Source of the DNA: Biomphalaria glabrata
Lineage: Eukaryota; Mollusca; Gastropoda; Planorbidae
Direction of reading: 5' to 3'
DNA: 64,000 nucleotides
Assembly: GCF_947242115.1 (NCBI RefSeq)
Contig: NC_074716.1
Coordinates: 45,179,713-45,243,712, forward strand
This document shows positions 1 to 11,798 of the stretch, piece after piece; the first letter of the stretch is position 1; every line of letters begins with the position of its first letter. The position numbers and the translations under genes were made by a program. The notes beneath the pieces were generated by a model. The model had not been told where the DNA came from. It worked only from the letters and a program-made list of their open reading frames with translations, and ran no database searches.

Positions 1-54
1 TTCGAAGCTAAGATCGAGACATTGAGGCTGAACAAGCTTGCATCTCCCTATATT

Positions 55-231
55 AATGGACCTCATTCACCAATCGTAAAGAAACAACATTTAGCCTTGT
101 GACAATATTGATAAAACAATGAAAATTACGTATCACGTGACAGACTTTATGGATTGCGTAATCTGTATAGAAGATATAGAGAACCACGTGACAAAATGTT
201 GTTTGTTTACGATTGGTGAATGAGGTCCATT
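55..231. repeat. palindromic MITE, copy 1
   Basis: Both ends carry the same roughly 40-base inverted sequence (AATGGACCTCATTCACCAAT at the left, its reverse complement at the right). The 177-base element could fold into one long hairpin. A second copy in the opposite orientation lies at 6215-6400. The flanks (TTAA on both sides) could be a TA or TTAA duplication, but copy 2 does not confirm this, so the superfamily is left open. Confidence 0.8.
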
Positions 232-440
232 AATTTTCATCGCGGAAGCCACATCCTTATTTCTCTTTGAAGGAAATGAAAAAATGTTTACTTTTGGCTA
301 CGAAAGAGAGCGCAATCATAAATATATATATATATATATTGTAATGGCGATGACCACATGTGTTATTTTTCTTTCCAATTTTGTAACTTAAAATGTCGAC
401 TGGTAATTACAAAACAACAACAACAACACAACAGACTTAC

Positions 441-559
441 ATATTGAAAGAATTGACACACTGCTGCTGGGAATGTCTTCTCGGTCCGACATGTTATTGA
501 CACGGCAGTGTTGGAGTCAGTAAATACAGGCGCGTCACAGGTTGGCTTTCTTGGGGGCA
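441..559 (-). CDS. gene C exon D2a (first half of second Ig-like domain)
   Basis: The acceptor at 561/560 follows a pyrimidine-rich run and the donor reads TAT|GTAAGT. The 119-base exon enters in phase 1 and leaves in phase 0, exactly as in A (28810-28928) and B (59381-59499). It encodes PTCDAPVF...SNTAVSITC, containing the first strands of an Ig-like domain with its B-strand cysteine in SITC. B has PTCDPPQF...SNTAVSITC, so this half-domain is better conserved between B and C than D1 is. The intron then splits the domain in phase 0. Confidence 0.8.
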
Positions 560-2606
560 CTAAGGTGGTGAACAAAGAAGCAAAAGCAATGTTTCCTGAT
601 TTTGTTTCAAACATTATTGTTTTAATAAAGTGAATATATCTATTGCACCCACACGCTAAAGACATAGACAAATATATGAATTAATGTTGTTTGTTTTTAG
701 GGAGGGGTTGTAAGATTACAGTGAGAGCAATGTAAGGGTGCTGTCTGTATCTATGATAAGAACAGAATATAAAAAAAAAATATTTAAAAGAAAGCTTATA
801 TAAGGGAAAAGGGCTAACTCTATATTTACAATCATATCACTCAATACTGTACAATTTATTTCCTTATTTTTAAACCAAATTTATTAATTACTACTAAGTA
901 ATTAATTAAATGGCTAGTATTTTGATTGATTCATGTCTTGATATAGAATATGTAGGAATAGCATCTAGTTCTACTTTATTTCGAGAATTTGGGAGGTGGG
1001 AAAAATAACATGTTTAAAGTTTGTACCAGACAAGCTGACAGTTTGATATATATTATTATTATATATTATGATATATTTCGAGTTTCATATGTGCAAACAA
1101 AATTAAGGGGTAGTGTATTTAGCAGATCAACTTGCTTACAGTCTAATTGTGCACTTTCTGAAGAAAAACAATTTCTCGATTTCTTTTATTTCCAAAATAA
1201 AGAAAAAATGTTTCTAAATAAATAAAAAATTAAATTGTTTGTTACGGCCTTTACGGCCTCTCATAAAAAAACAACCATTTTTGTGCTAGGCTGAGTTAGT
1301 GTAGTCAATGTCAACAATCCACCTCTTTATTTATTTACATTGCTTACTTTCCTTTCAACTGTTTACATTGTAAGTTATTTTTGAATTCTTTTAAAAAGAC
1401 ACTCGGGGGCTGTACATACTTGGCAAGGGAATGGTGTAGGGGGAGGGGAGAATAGTTCTTTGTTATGTCAACAGCTTTAGAAAGAGTCAGACTTATGGTG
1501 TGATATGGTGCAATGGGTTGAGGGACATAAGGAAAAGACCAAACCCTAATTACAGTTCTTCTGTCTCTCAAAACTTTAGTAATGGTTCCTGGTCCGGATT
1601 TATACTTGTTAAGGCCCTTAGCCATTTGAAATATGGGCTATTTGTAATCAACATAAGGTCATTTCTCATTGAACTATTGTTTTGAGAGGTCACAAGCTGT
1701 GGCGTAGTGAGGGCTGTGCAAGGGTGCCCCGGGTGTTACCCTCAGGGAACGCCACATGCAGAGAGGCCCCAGAAAATTATTGTAGGAAGATATTTTATTT
1801 AGGTAATACTTTCTAAAGTTATGTATATATATAATATATTATGAAATATATTTTTGTATTAATAAGCCTATATATCTATGTAATGTTCATGGTAAATGGG
1901 GCGGGGGGGGGATTCAATAAAGTACACATCCCTGGCGAACAGTTCGCTCACTACGCCTCTGGCCCCAAGCAATAGTGGGTTCTAAGTTAAAGCTTATGTT
2001 GCCCATAGGTAATTACAGCCCTGAATGGTTAGTCTATTTCAGTGTTTCCCAAACCTTTGACCTATGTGTACCCTTTTATAATTTTTGTAATTATGAGTAC
2101 CCCTCGCCCCCACCCCCGCCCACGACACTTTTAATTTATTAACAGAACATAATGAATGGGTATTTTAAAAAATCTACATAGTTAATGAGGTGCAAGCGTA
2201 CCCCCTCCAAAGTCCGTCTGTACCTATGGGGGGTACACGTACTCCACTTTGGGAAGCGCAGGACTATTCTAAGTAGAGAACCTGCAGAGTGCATCAATAA
2301 TGAATGGTTACGTACCATAAACGGTAATATTGCAAGGCGGCCCATAGTGCACATCATCCCAAACACACCTCCAGGACGAGGAGTTCCGGTTGAGGGATTT
2401 GATGTGGACAGTGCAGTTGGTTCCGGTCAGGAAAGAGTAATAGGCCTGGGAGTTGGTCGTACACACCCCGTTCATGTGACACGTCGTCACGTCCACGTAA
2501 CGGCCACCCTGGTCCACTTGCCACGTGATCAGCCTGTGCACGCTGGACGTGACCTTACACAGGAGCCTGATGCTGGTTCCTTCCACCCCGACGGCGCAGT
2601 CCGAAG
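441..2606 (-). CDS. gene C, 5' part: Ig-like receptor (partial, runs off left edge)
   Basis: Third member of the tandem receptor family. Two exons are visible: D1 (2316-2606) and D2a (441-559). Both are homologous to the same exons of genes A and B, with identical splice phases (1-1 for D1, 1-0 for D2a), and D2a has the same 119-base length in all three genes. The D2b exon and the rest must lie beyond position 1. A signal-peptide exon should lie upstream between 2607 and gene A's 3' end, but I could not identify it. By homology the product is a secretory-pathway protein of the cell surface. It could be a pseudogene, though both exons are open with clean splice sites. Confidence 0.75.
820..1035 (-). 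repeat. interspersed repeat R3 (minus orientation)
   Basis: AT-rich stretch resembling others at 18640-19050 and 53190-53610, with the same ending (GAGAAATAACATGTTTAAAG-like, then ACCAGACAAGC). The plus-oriented members at 32230, 40300, 58700 and 61610 start with a TCTGTCTGTCTGG run followed by GTACACGTTATT and GATCAAGCTGAAA. Unclassified; coordinates are approximate. Confidence 0.45.
1699..1961. repeat. MITE-like element with inverted ends GTGGCGTAGTGAG
   Basis: The left end GTGGCGTAGTGAG and right end CTCACTACGCCTC are imperfect inverted repeats about 260 bases apart, with a G-rich tract inside. No coding capacity. A related GTGGCGTAGC-type end occurs at 21691 and near 46440. It lies in gene C's intron between D1 and D2a. 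Confidence 0.5.
2040..2261. repeat. hAT-like MITE (CAGTGTTTCCCAAA ends)
   Basis: The left end CAGTGTTTCCCAAACC and right end TTTGGGAAGCGCAG form the imperfect inverted ends typical of non-autonomous hAT elements, with GTGTACCC and GGGGGTACAC as inner arms. The flanking 8-mers are only partly alike, so the insertion is old. It sits 55 bases past the donor of gene C exon D1. Confidence 0.55.
2316..2606 (-). CDS. gene C exon D1 (first Ig-like domain)
   Basis: The 291-base exon is phase 1-1, with acceptor TTCTTTCAG and donor TATG|GTACGT. It encodes one complete Ig-like domain: a B-strand LLC, a C-strand ITWQV, VTTC..NG.C after it, an NCT site, then LNRNSSSWRC holding the F-strand cysteine, and a GPPCNITVYG end. 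The ITWQV, RN-x-S/T-x-W-x-C and VYG motifs recur in B, and with changes in A. Seven cysteines imply disulfides beyond the canonical pair. Three N-glycosylation sequons (NCT, NSS, NIT) support an extracellular location. Confidence 0.85.
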
Positions 2607-3416
2607 CTGAAAGAAAGATCTCAACATGTCTGATGAATGCATGTCAAACATTAAGAAAAACTCATATTATAATAAGGTATAATTTTATCATCTATTTAAA
2701 ACAGGTAGGTCTTTTACTCAATTATAAGCGCCTAGGTCCTCCGACACAATGTATTACGCATAAAGAGTTGCAATGACATAGACGTCAATACGAGGAGAGC
2801 GCAAACAGGGACGTCATCGTATAACCTGTCACCACACTTTCATGGAGGACCTCAGAGCAGTGGACACCAGGTGTGAGGAGGCTTCAGACATTGCAACTGA
2901 CAGATCTTTGTGGAGACAGCTTGCCTCCCAACGGTGGGGAGGATGTAAGTTTAAGTAAGTCTAAGGTCAAGGTTAAGGATATTTTTATAAACCATAAACA
3001 AAATGCCTACATTTCGAGAAACAACAGTAAATGTCCCCTAGAACTAAAAATGGCTAAATGTTTAGTTATAAATAAGCAAAAATCTTTCTAATAGAATATT
3101 CTCGTTCCCTCTTCTCTGTTAGACGAGCTAAAGTGAGAGATGATAGAAAATACAAGGGAAAGTAATAAGCGAGGTCTTTCAGCAGCTATGACTTAAGCTT
3201 CATGTTAAATACTTTTGTGAATCGATTATAAAATTTAAATTTTATTTTGAGTTTGTAATGAGTGTTTAAACGCTTTATGATTTCTACTTGAGGAATTAAA
3301 CTTTGATGTTAAATTTGAGATACATTTGATTTATATTAACAACCGATAAAATAAATGTTTTGGGTCTACATTTTGTCTACTAATGCAAACAAAGCTGTTC
3401 TATAATTAAATAATTC

Positions 3417-3510
3417 TCAAACCATATTCCGCGGAACTCTAGTGTTCCGAGAGGCCTGAATGAAAGTTCCAAGAACTACAGGAATAATTAACTAGTAGGC
3501 CACCACGTGA
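3417..3510. repeat. remnant of hAT-like MITE
   Basis: CGGAACTCTAGTGTTCCGAG, the GAGGCCT core and TAGTAGGCCAC resemble the interior of the hAT-like MITE at 15018-15254. Only part remains. The spacer from 2607 to 4034 otherwise shows AT-rich unique-looking DNA and nothing I can call. Confidence 0.35.
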
Positions 3511-4034
3511 ATTAATTTTTCTAAAAAAAAAGTAAGCAAAGTGTTGCACTAAATATTCAGAATGTGCGATGTGTTCAGTAAAGGAAAAAAAAAATATTTG
3601 GAAACACAGCAATAATCTATACTTGCTTTCATATCGGCCTCTACGAGGTAATATGTAAAGGGGAAATAAGTCATGTTTAGATTTGAGTGGTAAGTAGGAC
3701 TGGGAAATGTTATTTTATACTCTTTATTACTATTTCTGTAAAAAATAATATTTTACTTATTAAAATTTACCAAACTATGAATTTGTATGTTTTAAGCTTT
3801 AAATTTTCAAGAACAAAAAAAAATGTGTAACAATACCATCTCAAACATTTTACTTTATAAATATATATGCTCCAGTCATTTAAATCTACATGTTGGTTTA
3901 GATTTCTTTTAAGCTGTTTGCATTTACAGCAAATGTAGCCAATTGACTGAATTATATTTAGCCATGGCTAACAATACAGCATAGTAGGCTAAGTAGTATA
4001 TTTAGAATTTTTTAGTGTAGTAAAGACATTCTTA

Positions 4035-4330
4035 TGACAAACTGAGATGAGATTAGAGACAGGGTTACTGCAGCGAGTGGACCCCATGTTAACCTGCTAA
4101 CTATCGTGAAAGAAAACGCAAGCTTAAAATCTATGGCCATATTACAAGATCTTCATGGCTCGTAAAGACCTTCCTTGGGAACAGTACCAGGAAAAAGAAG
4201 ATGAGGCAGACAGAGAAAGCGATGGGAGATCGAACATAAAAGAATGGACAGGCCTGCCATTGAAACAGGCTTTAAATAAGGCAAAAGAAAGAAAGGAATA
4301 GAGAAAGACGGTCGACAAGTCTTCCAAATG
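4035..4330 (+). mobile_element. truncated LINE 3' end (family L-A)
   Basis: Reading with several breaks gives RVTAASGPHVNLLTIVKEN, then SLGTVPGKRRRGRQRKR and MDRPAIETG, matching the carboxy-terminal end of a non-LTR reverse transcriptase protein (the HVTRSS..AKT..GTVPG.RRRGRQ..RWEDNIKEWTGL region). The same 3' region recurs at 8075-9640, 12745-13170, 32790-33240, 39040-39260 and, as a variant, at 57995-58330. Dead fragment. A 60-base end resembling the repeat at 25930-25980 follows it. Confidence 0.6.
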
Positions 4331-4479
4331 GGGGGGGGGATTTTTAGTTGGTGTTTCCACTTTCCACACACACTGTCTTTGTAGCCTTGTTGATTCTTGT
4401 GTTGTCAGGTAAAAGAAATAATTCTGCAGAATTTCAGCTTGATTTTCAGTTGATAGGAATATCAACTGATTGAGATAAT

Positions 4480-6080
4480 GTTAAAATCATAGCTCCATTC
4501 TTTGTATGCAGTTGCAACAGTCCTTGACATTGTTTGGCATGTTTTAAAATTTCAAATAGTAAAAATCATGCGCACCAACAGCTTTGTCACATATCACCAA
4601 TGTAGAGGCGCACTTTAGGTGACTGCTAGTGAACGCGCCATTAGGACGACATTAATTCAAAACGAGACTAGAGTGTAGTAGTGTAGATATAGCTAAACGG
4701 ACCGTTGATGTAAGGCTTTCATAGTAGTAACATCTATTATTTTAGTGACTGAGACTAGACTGTTCCCGTTCTAGATTAAACCTTCACACTGTATACACGT
4801 GTTCATTTACTTTATTGTAAGTGTCTTGATCTGTGTATCCATTACTACGAACTCGAAAGTAATACCAAACACACGCAACCCATCTTCTGATCAGTACAAC
4901 TTCAACTAACCCAGATTTAAATAGCTAACACACATAAAAGTGCTCGGTGCTGACCACGTGTTCTATGGCGTACAAAATAATAATTTGAGCTTTTCAAGTT
5001 ACATTTTCGCTTTTAAACAATGTCAAGGACACTATATTAAGGGATCTAAGGTGCCAGCTAAATATTACAAATCAGTTTAGTACAACAAAGTGAACACAAT
5101 GTATCGTATATCTTCTAAATTACCTAGCTTGGCAACACTTCCTATTTTATTTACACCGGATACACCGAAAAGCTGTTTTTAGTTGTCCGCTTTAGGTGAC
5201 AATCTCCAATAACGATGTTTGGACATAATTACAAAATATTCAAATTCAATTATGAAATGGCTTTAGTAATACGGTATGTAGATTTTACCTACCCAAAGAA
5301 AATGTTATGTTAGCAGTTAGCAAAAATATAATCCCATGTATGAAATCTCTAGTCAGCATTTTAAAATCCATCCACTCTTAGAACTAGCAGTTCACTCTAT
5401 CTTTTAAAAGTTTAGTCTACAGCGACAAGTTCAACCTTTTCAACTCGGAGGGACTACCTAAAAGACATTTAATTGTCACCCGCTGTATCGTCCAGGGGGA
5501 GAGAATGTCACGAAAGCTATGTCATTTCCATTCTTACCTGACCGCCGTCTCTCCCCCCCTCCCCTTTTGTGTTTCATCCTGTTACAGGTGTAACAAAAAC
5601 AAAAACAAAAAAAAAACCAAAAAAACAGAACATTGACAATGATGAAAGTGTCAGAAAAATACAAAGAGTCTTACCGACTTATTTGTAAACACAGCACCAG
5701 ATCTCTCTGTTATTCGTGTGTTATTTTTGTTCTAGATAGGGACGTGATTTTTTAAATTTTCCAATACATTCTTTTGATTCAACCGCTTGGCCACTTGTCA
5801 AGGGCACTGGAGTTCGAAACTCAATAGAGCAGATTAGTGTTTGCTGAGAAACGTTCTCCAAGATACCTCCCCCCCCCCTTTCTTCCCTTTCTTCCGGTTG
5901 GCGTGGCTCCCTGAAGGATTGCTTTCAGAAAGAAAGATGGTTTTCTATAAAGCTTAATTTTATTACAATTAAATAATTTTAAAAAATTCAACAAATGATA
6001 AAGCTAAACTTCAATCACATAAATGTGTACCATCGATCCCGAGCTACGGTTCAATCAAAATGTTAAACAGTGATCTATGC
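4480..6080. other. spacer without identified genes
   Basis: AT-rich DNA with homopolymer runs (A-rich near 5590-5630, C-rich near 5868). A good minus-strand donor (CAG|GTAAGA) lies near 5537. It follows a short basic stretch that does not look like a signal peptide, so I do not call the gene C first exon here. Confidence 0.3.
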
Positions 6081-6084
6081 AGAA

Positions 6085-6590
6085 CACATTCAGTCTCAAT
6101 ATTCATGTTTCACTTTTTCACATCCAGTCTTCCTATTTCAATACTCTTCTCCACATTTTCACATTCATTTGCCACATTTCTACATTTCTTTTCCTCATTC
6201 AGTCTCTAAATTTCAATGGACCTCATTCACCAATCGTAAACAAACAACATTTAGCCACGTGGTGCTCTTTCTCTTCTATATAATTTACGATCTCATGTTT
6301 AATTCATGATGGTTGTCACGTGACAGTTTTTTTCGTTGTTTTATCAATAAGATCACGTGACTAAATGTTGTTTGTTTACGATTGGTGAATGAGGTCCATT
6401 TCGCTTTCAATTTAAAAATTCAGTCTTTGTATGTCACAACCATTTTTTTTTTTTATATTTCCGTATTAAGTCCTAACATATTCACATTCGTTGTTCTAAT
6501 CTCAGCTTTAACTATTCATATTCATATCTCCACATTCAGTCTCCACATTTCCACATTCAGTTTCCACATATTCTCAAATCTCATGTCTCG
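6085..6590 (+). repeat. degenerate CACATTC/CACATTTC simple repeat, split by a MITE
   Basis: Loose repetition of CCACATTCAGTCTCCACATT-like motifs on both sides of the MITE at 6215-6400. The MITE therefore appears to have inserted into an older simple repeat. Confidence 0.5.
6215..6400. repeat. palindromic MITE, copy 2
   Basis: Same 40-base inverted ends as 55-231, with the interior in reverse orientation relative to it (TTGATAAAACAA and CACGTGAC cores). At 186 bases it keeps near-perfect ends, so both copies look fairly young. Confidence 0.8.
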
Positions 6591-6988
6591 ATAATTTGCA
6601 GTTGACATAGTGATAGAGGGGAGAGAATCATTCGAATGAATTGTTACTCATGGAACATTTCTTGACTTTCTAGTCATCCATAGAACTCCTGCAACATTTC
6701 AGTAAGCCAGTAGGACTCTTAAAACTTTACCTTTACCTACGTCACTATAACGAGATACATTCAGAATGTGAGTCTACCTTGATAGTCATTTTGTGTTTCT
6801 TGTTTGCATACTGCTTAAGGAAATCATGACAGATACAAGCGACGGCAAGCTTCTAAACACAGATACACGTGAAATGACAAACACACATACAGAAATGATT
6901 CTGTGGACACGTCACACAGTCTGGACACCTTCACACTGTCAGGACAATCTCAACTATATTAAGCCACTGTAGGTTAAGGAAAACATAA

Positions 6989-6994
6989 ACAAGC

Positions 6995-7040
<46 letters not shown>
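6989..7040. repeat. (AT)n microsatellite
   Basis: About 50 bases of alternating A and T. Confidence 0.9.
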
Positions 7041-7044
<4 letters not shown>

Positions 7045-7699
7045 ACTAATTAGACAACCTTGTTTACTGTCATGATGTTAATAAACAATGTTTCTAAATT
7101 TGTTTTTATATCGATATTGCTATTATTAGCAAATAAGTTCAACATAAATGAGTCCTATTCAGATTACCAGAATATCATCTGGCTATGATTCTCCGATATC
7201 TAAAATATTTTCAACTTAATCTGCTGAACATTGTTAAAACTTGTTCCAATACTATAGGCTAGTCTCTTAAAAACAATTGTAGAACCGCTGACAAAACATG
7301 AAGAAAGATGTTGAAGTGTCAGAACGCAAGTCAACACAAATTTATGCAAATGTATGAAAATTTATGCAAGTGTTTGTCCGTAGAACAGATATAGCACTTT
7401 TATTAAGTACTGTATGCCGCTGTACTGCATTCAGTACCGAAACTATAAAAAATTGTAAAAATTGTTAAGTTTATTCTGCAGATCCTATTTTCCGAGATTC
7501 GGATCCCTTAGTATACAGGATCTTTGGCTTTCTTCAGATGCTGAAAGTTGATCGTTGTTTTGACACTGTCGCTATTTCACGAAAAATTGCCAATTGTTGA
7601 ATATTTAATGGGGACTTTCTTTCTCATCTATAACATTAAAATCTTAGTTTCCATCGAATTTATAGTTAAACATAAACAGACCTATCGTGACAGTAGGAA

Positions 7700-7952
7700 C
7701 CGCGGTGGCTGAGTGGGAAATCACTTAGCTTCAGAACCAGGGTCCCTGGTTCGAATCCTGGTGAAGAATGAGATTTTTTTATTTCGGGATCTTTGGGCAC
7801 CTCTGAGTCCAACAAGCTCAAATGGGTACCTGACATTTGGGGAAAAGTTGTGCAGGCCACGTGACAACTTCGTTAACCTTAGGCCACGGAAACAGATGAC
7901 CTTTACAGCATCTGCCCAATAGACCACAAGGTCTGAAAGGGGAACTTTACCT
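7700..7952 (+). mobile_element. tRNA-derived SINE-1, copy a
   Basis: The tRNA-like head has an A box (TGGCTGAGTGGG) and a B box (GGTTCGAATCC near 7748). A conserved body follows: GATCTTTGGGCACCTCTGAG, GGGTACCTGACATT, GGCCACGTGACAAC, AACAGATGACCTTTACA, and the 3' end AAGGTCTGAAAGGGGAACTT. At least thirteen copies of this family lie in the window on both strands. It is not a tRNA gene: the cloverleaf is incomplete and the body is fixed across copies. Confidence 0.9.
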
Positions 7953-8074
7953 TACTTTATAGTGATAGTGTGTCATTAAAACTGTGAAGCAAAATCGGCG
8001 ATTAACATTGACTATGATTTGACTAAACTTTAGTATATCGAAAAAAAAACACATTATGACCAATAGCAATCAGG

Positions 8075-9640
8075 GCCTAAAAATGGAAATCAGGATTGGA
8101 GACGTAAAGCTGTCAAGTGTCAAAAGTTTTTAAATACCTCAGAACCATCGTTCCAAGGAATGAACCAAACCTGAACTTTAGACCAAAATCGCAAAGTTCA
8201 CAGCGTCACTTGCAAAGGTTGTAAGAATCTGGAAACGGCCACTTCTTGTACGCTTGCAAATACTTTTAACTAACCGCAAAATTAAAAGAGGAGGATCATA
8301 GCAATGGAACTGAGATGCTTTTAGGATCTTAGGTATCTAATTCAAAGACCGCATCACAAATGAGGAAATTCGAAATAGGATCACTATAACAAATGTGTCT
8401 CTTGATGACCTGCTGATCACTTTAAAAAATAACGGAAAGGAAAAGTTCGTCGCCATCATGGCTTGCTAAGACAGTACCAGTACAAGGAAGAAGTGACATA
8501 TCACAAAGTTCATCATGGCCTGCTAAGACAGTACCAGTACAAGGAAGAAAAGACGCATCACAAAGTTCATCTTGGCCTGCTAAGACAGTACCAGTACAAG
8601 GAAGAAGAGACACATCACAAAGTTCATCATGGCCTGCTAAGACAGTACCAGTACAAGGTAAAAAGACATTTCACAAAGTTCATCATGGCCTGCTAAGACA
8701 GTACCAGTACAAGGAAGAAGTGACATCACAAAGTTCATCATGGCCTGCTAAGACAGTACCAGTACAAGGTAAAAAGACATATCACAAAGTTCATCATGGC
8801 CTGCTAAGACAGTACCAGTACAAGGAAGAAGTGACATCACAAAGTTCATTATGGCTTGCTAAGACAGTACCAGTACAAGGAAAAAGAGACACATCACAAA
8901 GTTCATCATGGCTTGCTAAGACAGTACCAGTACAAGGAAGAAGAGACACATCACAAAGTTCATCATGGCTTGCTAAGACAGTACCAGTACAAGGAAGAAG
9001 AGACATATCACAAAGTTCATCATGGCTTGCTAAGACAGTACCAGTACAAGGAAGAAGAGACATATCACAAAGTTCTTCATGGCTTGCTAAGACAGTACCA
9101 GTACAAGGAAGAAGAGACACATCACAAAGTTCATCATGGCTTGCTAAGACAGTACCAGTACAAGGAAGAAGAGACATATCACAAAGTTCATCATGGCTTG
9201 CTAAGACAGTACCAGTACAAGGAAGAAGAGACATATCACAAAGTTCATCATGGCTTGCTAAGACAGTACCAGTACAAGGAAGAAGAGACACATCACAAAG
9301 TTCATCTTGGCCTGCTAAGACAGTACCAGTACAAGGAAGAAGTGATATATCACAAAGTTCATCATAGCTTGCTAAGACAGTACCAGTACAAGGAAGAAGA
9401 GACATATCACAAAGTTCATCATGGCCTGCTAAGACAGTACCAGTACAAGGAAGAAGAGACATATCACAAAGTTCATCATGGCCTGCTAAGACAGTACCAG
9501 TACAAGGAAGAAGACTAAGAAAGCTACGGAAAGACAACATTGAAGAATGAACTGGCTAAAGACAGAGAGAAATAAAGAAAGACGGCCGTCTGATCAAGCG
9601 TGGTGCCCCCAACCGTCACAACATACTACGGGATAATAAC
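8075..9640 (+). mobile_element. truncated LINE 3' region (family L-A) with internal tandem expansion
   Basis: Before the array, broken frames give RIGDVKLSSVKSF, ASLAKVVRIWK, MELRCF and ITNEEIRNRIT; after it, DNIEE.TG and KKDGRLIKRGAPN..HNILRD. These match in order the carboxy-terminal part of a non-LTR reverse transcriptase protein. Between them lies a 57-base tandem array (separate entry) grown from the SS-W-L-A-K-T..V..G-R-R segment. Stops and frameshifts show it is dead. Confidence 0.7.
8452..9512 (+). repeat. 57-base minisatellite inside LINE coding remnant (about 19 copies)
   Basis: The unit reads CATCATGGCTTGCTAAGACA, then GTACCAGTACAAGGAAGAAG, then AGACATATCACAAAGTT. A few early units are 54 bases. 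The unit is 19 codons, so long frames stay open on both strands by periodicity alone (SSWLAKTVPVQGRRD per unit on the plus strand). Single-base variants (CCTGC/CTTGC, ACATATC/ACACATC) are scattered among copies. Confidence 0.95.
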
Positions 9641-11578
9641 AAACGCTCAATGTTTGCACATTTGGTCTAAAAAAAAAACATACAAAAATTAACAACACAT
9701 TTTCGTTAGTCTGCCTATCAACTAAAGCTTCCCCTAAAGTAAACACACATGTATCTTACCGCATGAAACAGATTGTTGGACAATATTTTTGCAGATTAAA
9801 AGTCTCGTGACTATGACAGAACCAGAATGTACCATGTACTTTTGTTTTAAGTGCAAAACAAAGTGGCCCTGTTGTTATGTCTCTACCTTGGCTGTATGAA
9901 ACTGCTAACACGTCATTATAGGTAAACAGCAGATCGTTGTTTTTAACTTACAACTTACAAGGAATGGTTGATTCAGGAGTTTGGTGTAAACGGTTTTCAT
10001 TGTCTTTGTCTGTAGCTTTATTTTCCATCTGTTTAGTAGCTTTAGTTTTCAACGTCCGGGATTTCACTCTAAGAGGTTATAATTAGATGTACTGGATGTA
10101 TAAAAAATATCTCCATTGATGTCCTCAAAAATGTAATCACAATAAGACAAAGACCTCCCAAGACCTGCACAACTTTATCGTAAACTTCTACTATTTAATA
10201 ATTACATTATTGAAAAACAGTTGCTAGTATTCACCTGGATGTAACTTAAGTGGCATCTTTTTATTTGAACTTGTAATATTTTAAACAATATTTTAGGATC
10301 ATAGATTACTTCGAGCTATACCAATTGTGTCAGGGTTTGAGAACGGGTTGAGAACCATTGTTAAAACCTGTGTTAGATTGGTCAGTAGCAAATACATTTG
10401 TTTTCACAAACTTTAACATTCTTTGCCCATTATAATCTTATGAATCTTATATAATCCAACAAGTCAATCTTGTAATACCGGTCTTAAAGATATTCCTTTC
10501 TTTTCCAACATTTGTACTGACATTACGCTTTGTTATATTACTTTTTTTGTACAATATATTTCACGATGTTAAGTGACGCCCATGTCCAGGAAAGAGTCTA
10601 AACTTTGCCAGATATCAGAGCATTAAATTTTTAAACATCAAAATAAAAGATTTTAAAGGCATACTAGCATTCCATAAGTAATCCGCGTGAGCTGAAGGGA
10701 GGTAAGCTCATTTCCGGCCAGGAAGTACGCAACGTGCACAAATTACTTATGAGAAGGAGAATGGGGGGGGGGGGTGTATCACTTTCGTTGTCTTATACTA
10801 CCTGGAGACTACTGGATTGGGGGGGGGGGTCATATTTTTGCATTCTCAAATGGAGAAAATACGGATACAAATATATTTTGCCAATTTAATGTGCTTATGA
10901 TAGAGAATTGTGATTGCATTTTCTGTTTTTAATTTGTAAACATTAAACTATTTTAGGGAAATACCCATATGAATATTCTCTTCTTTAAAATATAGAGCTT
11001 TCTTTTTCTGACTTCAGAACTCATTAGGCAAAAGCCTGAGATTTTAATTAATGAACGCGTGTAAATGTCAAGGGATTTTACGAAAGAATTCAAATCAGGC
11101 TTTTTATTGTTACAGGAAAGATGATCTCATTTATAAACTCGAAATACTGAAGAAACCATACCATCCTATAATGATTATTGAGGATTTTAAGACTGCAGTC
11201 CACCGAATTTCAAACACAAACTTAAAAACGATAAATGATATTTGTCTAGCTATACTGTAATTACAATTACACACACCACACTATGTACATTAATTATCTC
11301 TCTGGCAGGGCAATTAAATGAAAATATTACTATGGAGAATGTTTGTAATTTTTTCTATGGTGATAGAGTGAATGCAGTTTGAATGATGCAAGAGAAGCGG
11401 CATTTTCCCCGGGTACAACAGACGACTTCAGATTGCCAGAGTGAATGGACGTCTTTTTGAAATAAGTTAGATTTTGTTCCAAATACTATTGTTTTATTAT
11501 TACTACATTAATTTCATTTCAGCTCAAATTAATTTTGTCAAGTAACGTAAAATTTCCATTGCGATTTATAGTGCTGAC
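9641..11578. other. spacer, nothing identified
   Basis: AT-rich DNA with two poly-G runs (10765-10775, 10819-10828). No exon or transposon with supportable boundaries. Gene A's terminal exon may lie somewhere in 2607-15293. Confidence 0.3.
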
Positions 11579-11798
11579 GAGGTGAAGGTCGTTTGTTTAT
11601 TTGGCCATCGTTTAACGAGCAGGCTGTCATGTGGCCAAGCACAACGACCAACCGCCTTTACTTTCCCCAATTAGAGATGGGTGGACTAAGGGGTGCCCTA
11701 AAAATTTCGAAATTCAAAATCTGACTCTTTACCGAGATTCGAACCCAAGAACCCAGATTCGGAAGCCAAGCGTTTAACCACTCAGCCACAGCCCCTCC
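11579..11798 (-). mobile_element. SINE-1, copy b
   Basis: Reverse-oriented copy: GCCATCGTTTAACGAGCAGG, GGCCAAGCACAACGACCAAC, GAGATTCGAACCCAAGAACC (B box) and TTAACCACTCAGCCACAGCC (A box). The 3' end of the element is partly missing. Confidence 0.85.

Noticed and set aside
1580-1670. GGATTTATACTTGTTAAGGCCC stretch similar to 20597-20680
   Set aside because: Looks like a shared transposon end, but only one end is visible at each place, so no element was called.
5530-5600. Candidate first exon of gene C (good donor CAG|GTAAGA)
   Set aside because: The preceding ATG frame is short and basic (MKHKRGGGERRR-like), not a signal peptide, and its exit phase is unsupported.
8720-9540. Long open frames on both strands (about 215-248 codons)
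   Set aside because: They arise from a 57-base repeat (a multiple of three) in a dead LINE, and neither strand shows non-repeat coding sequence.
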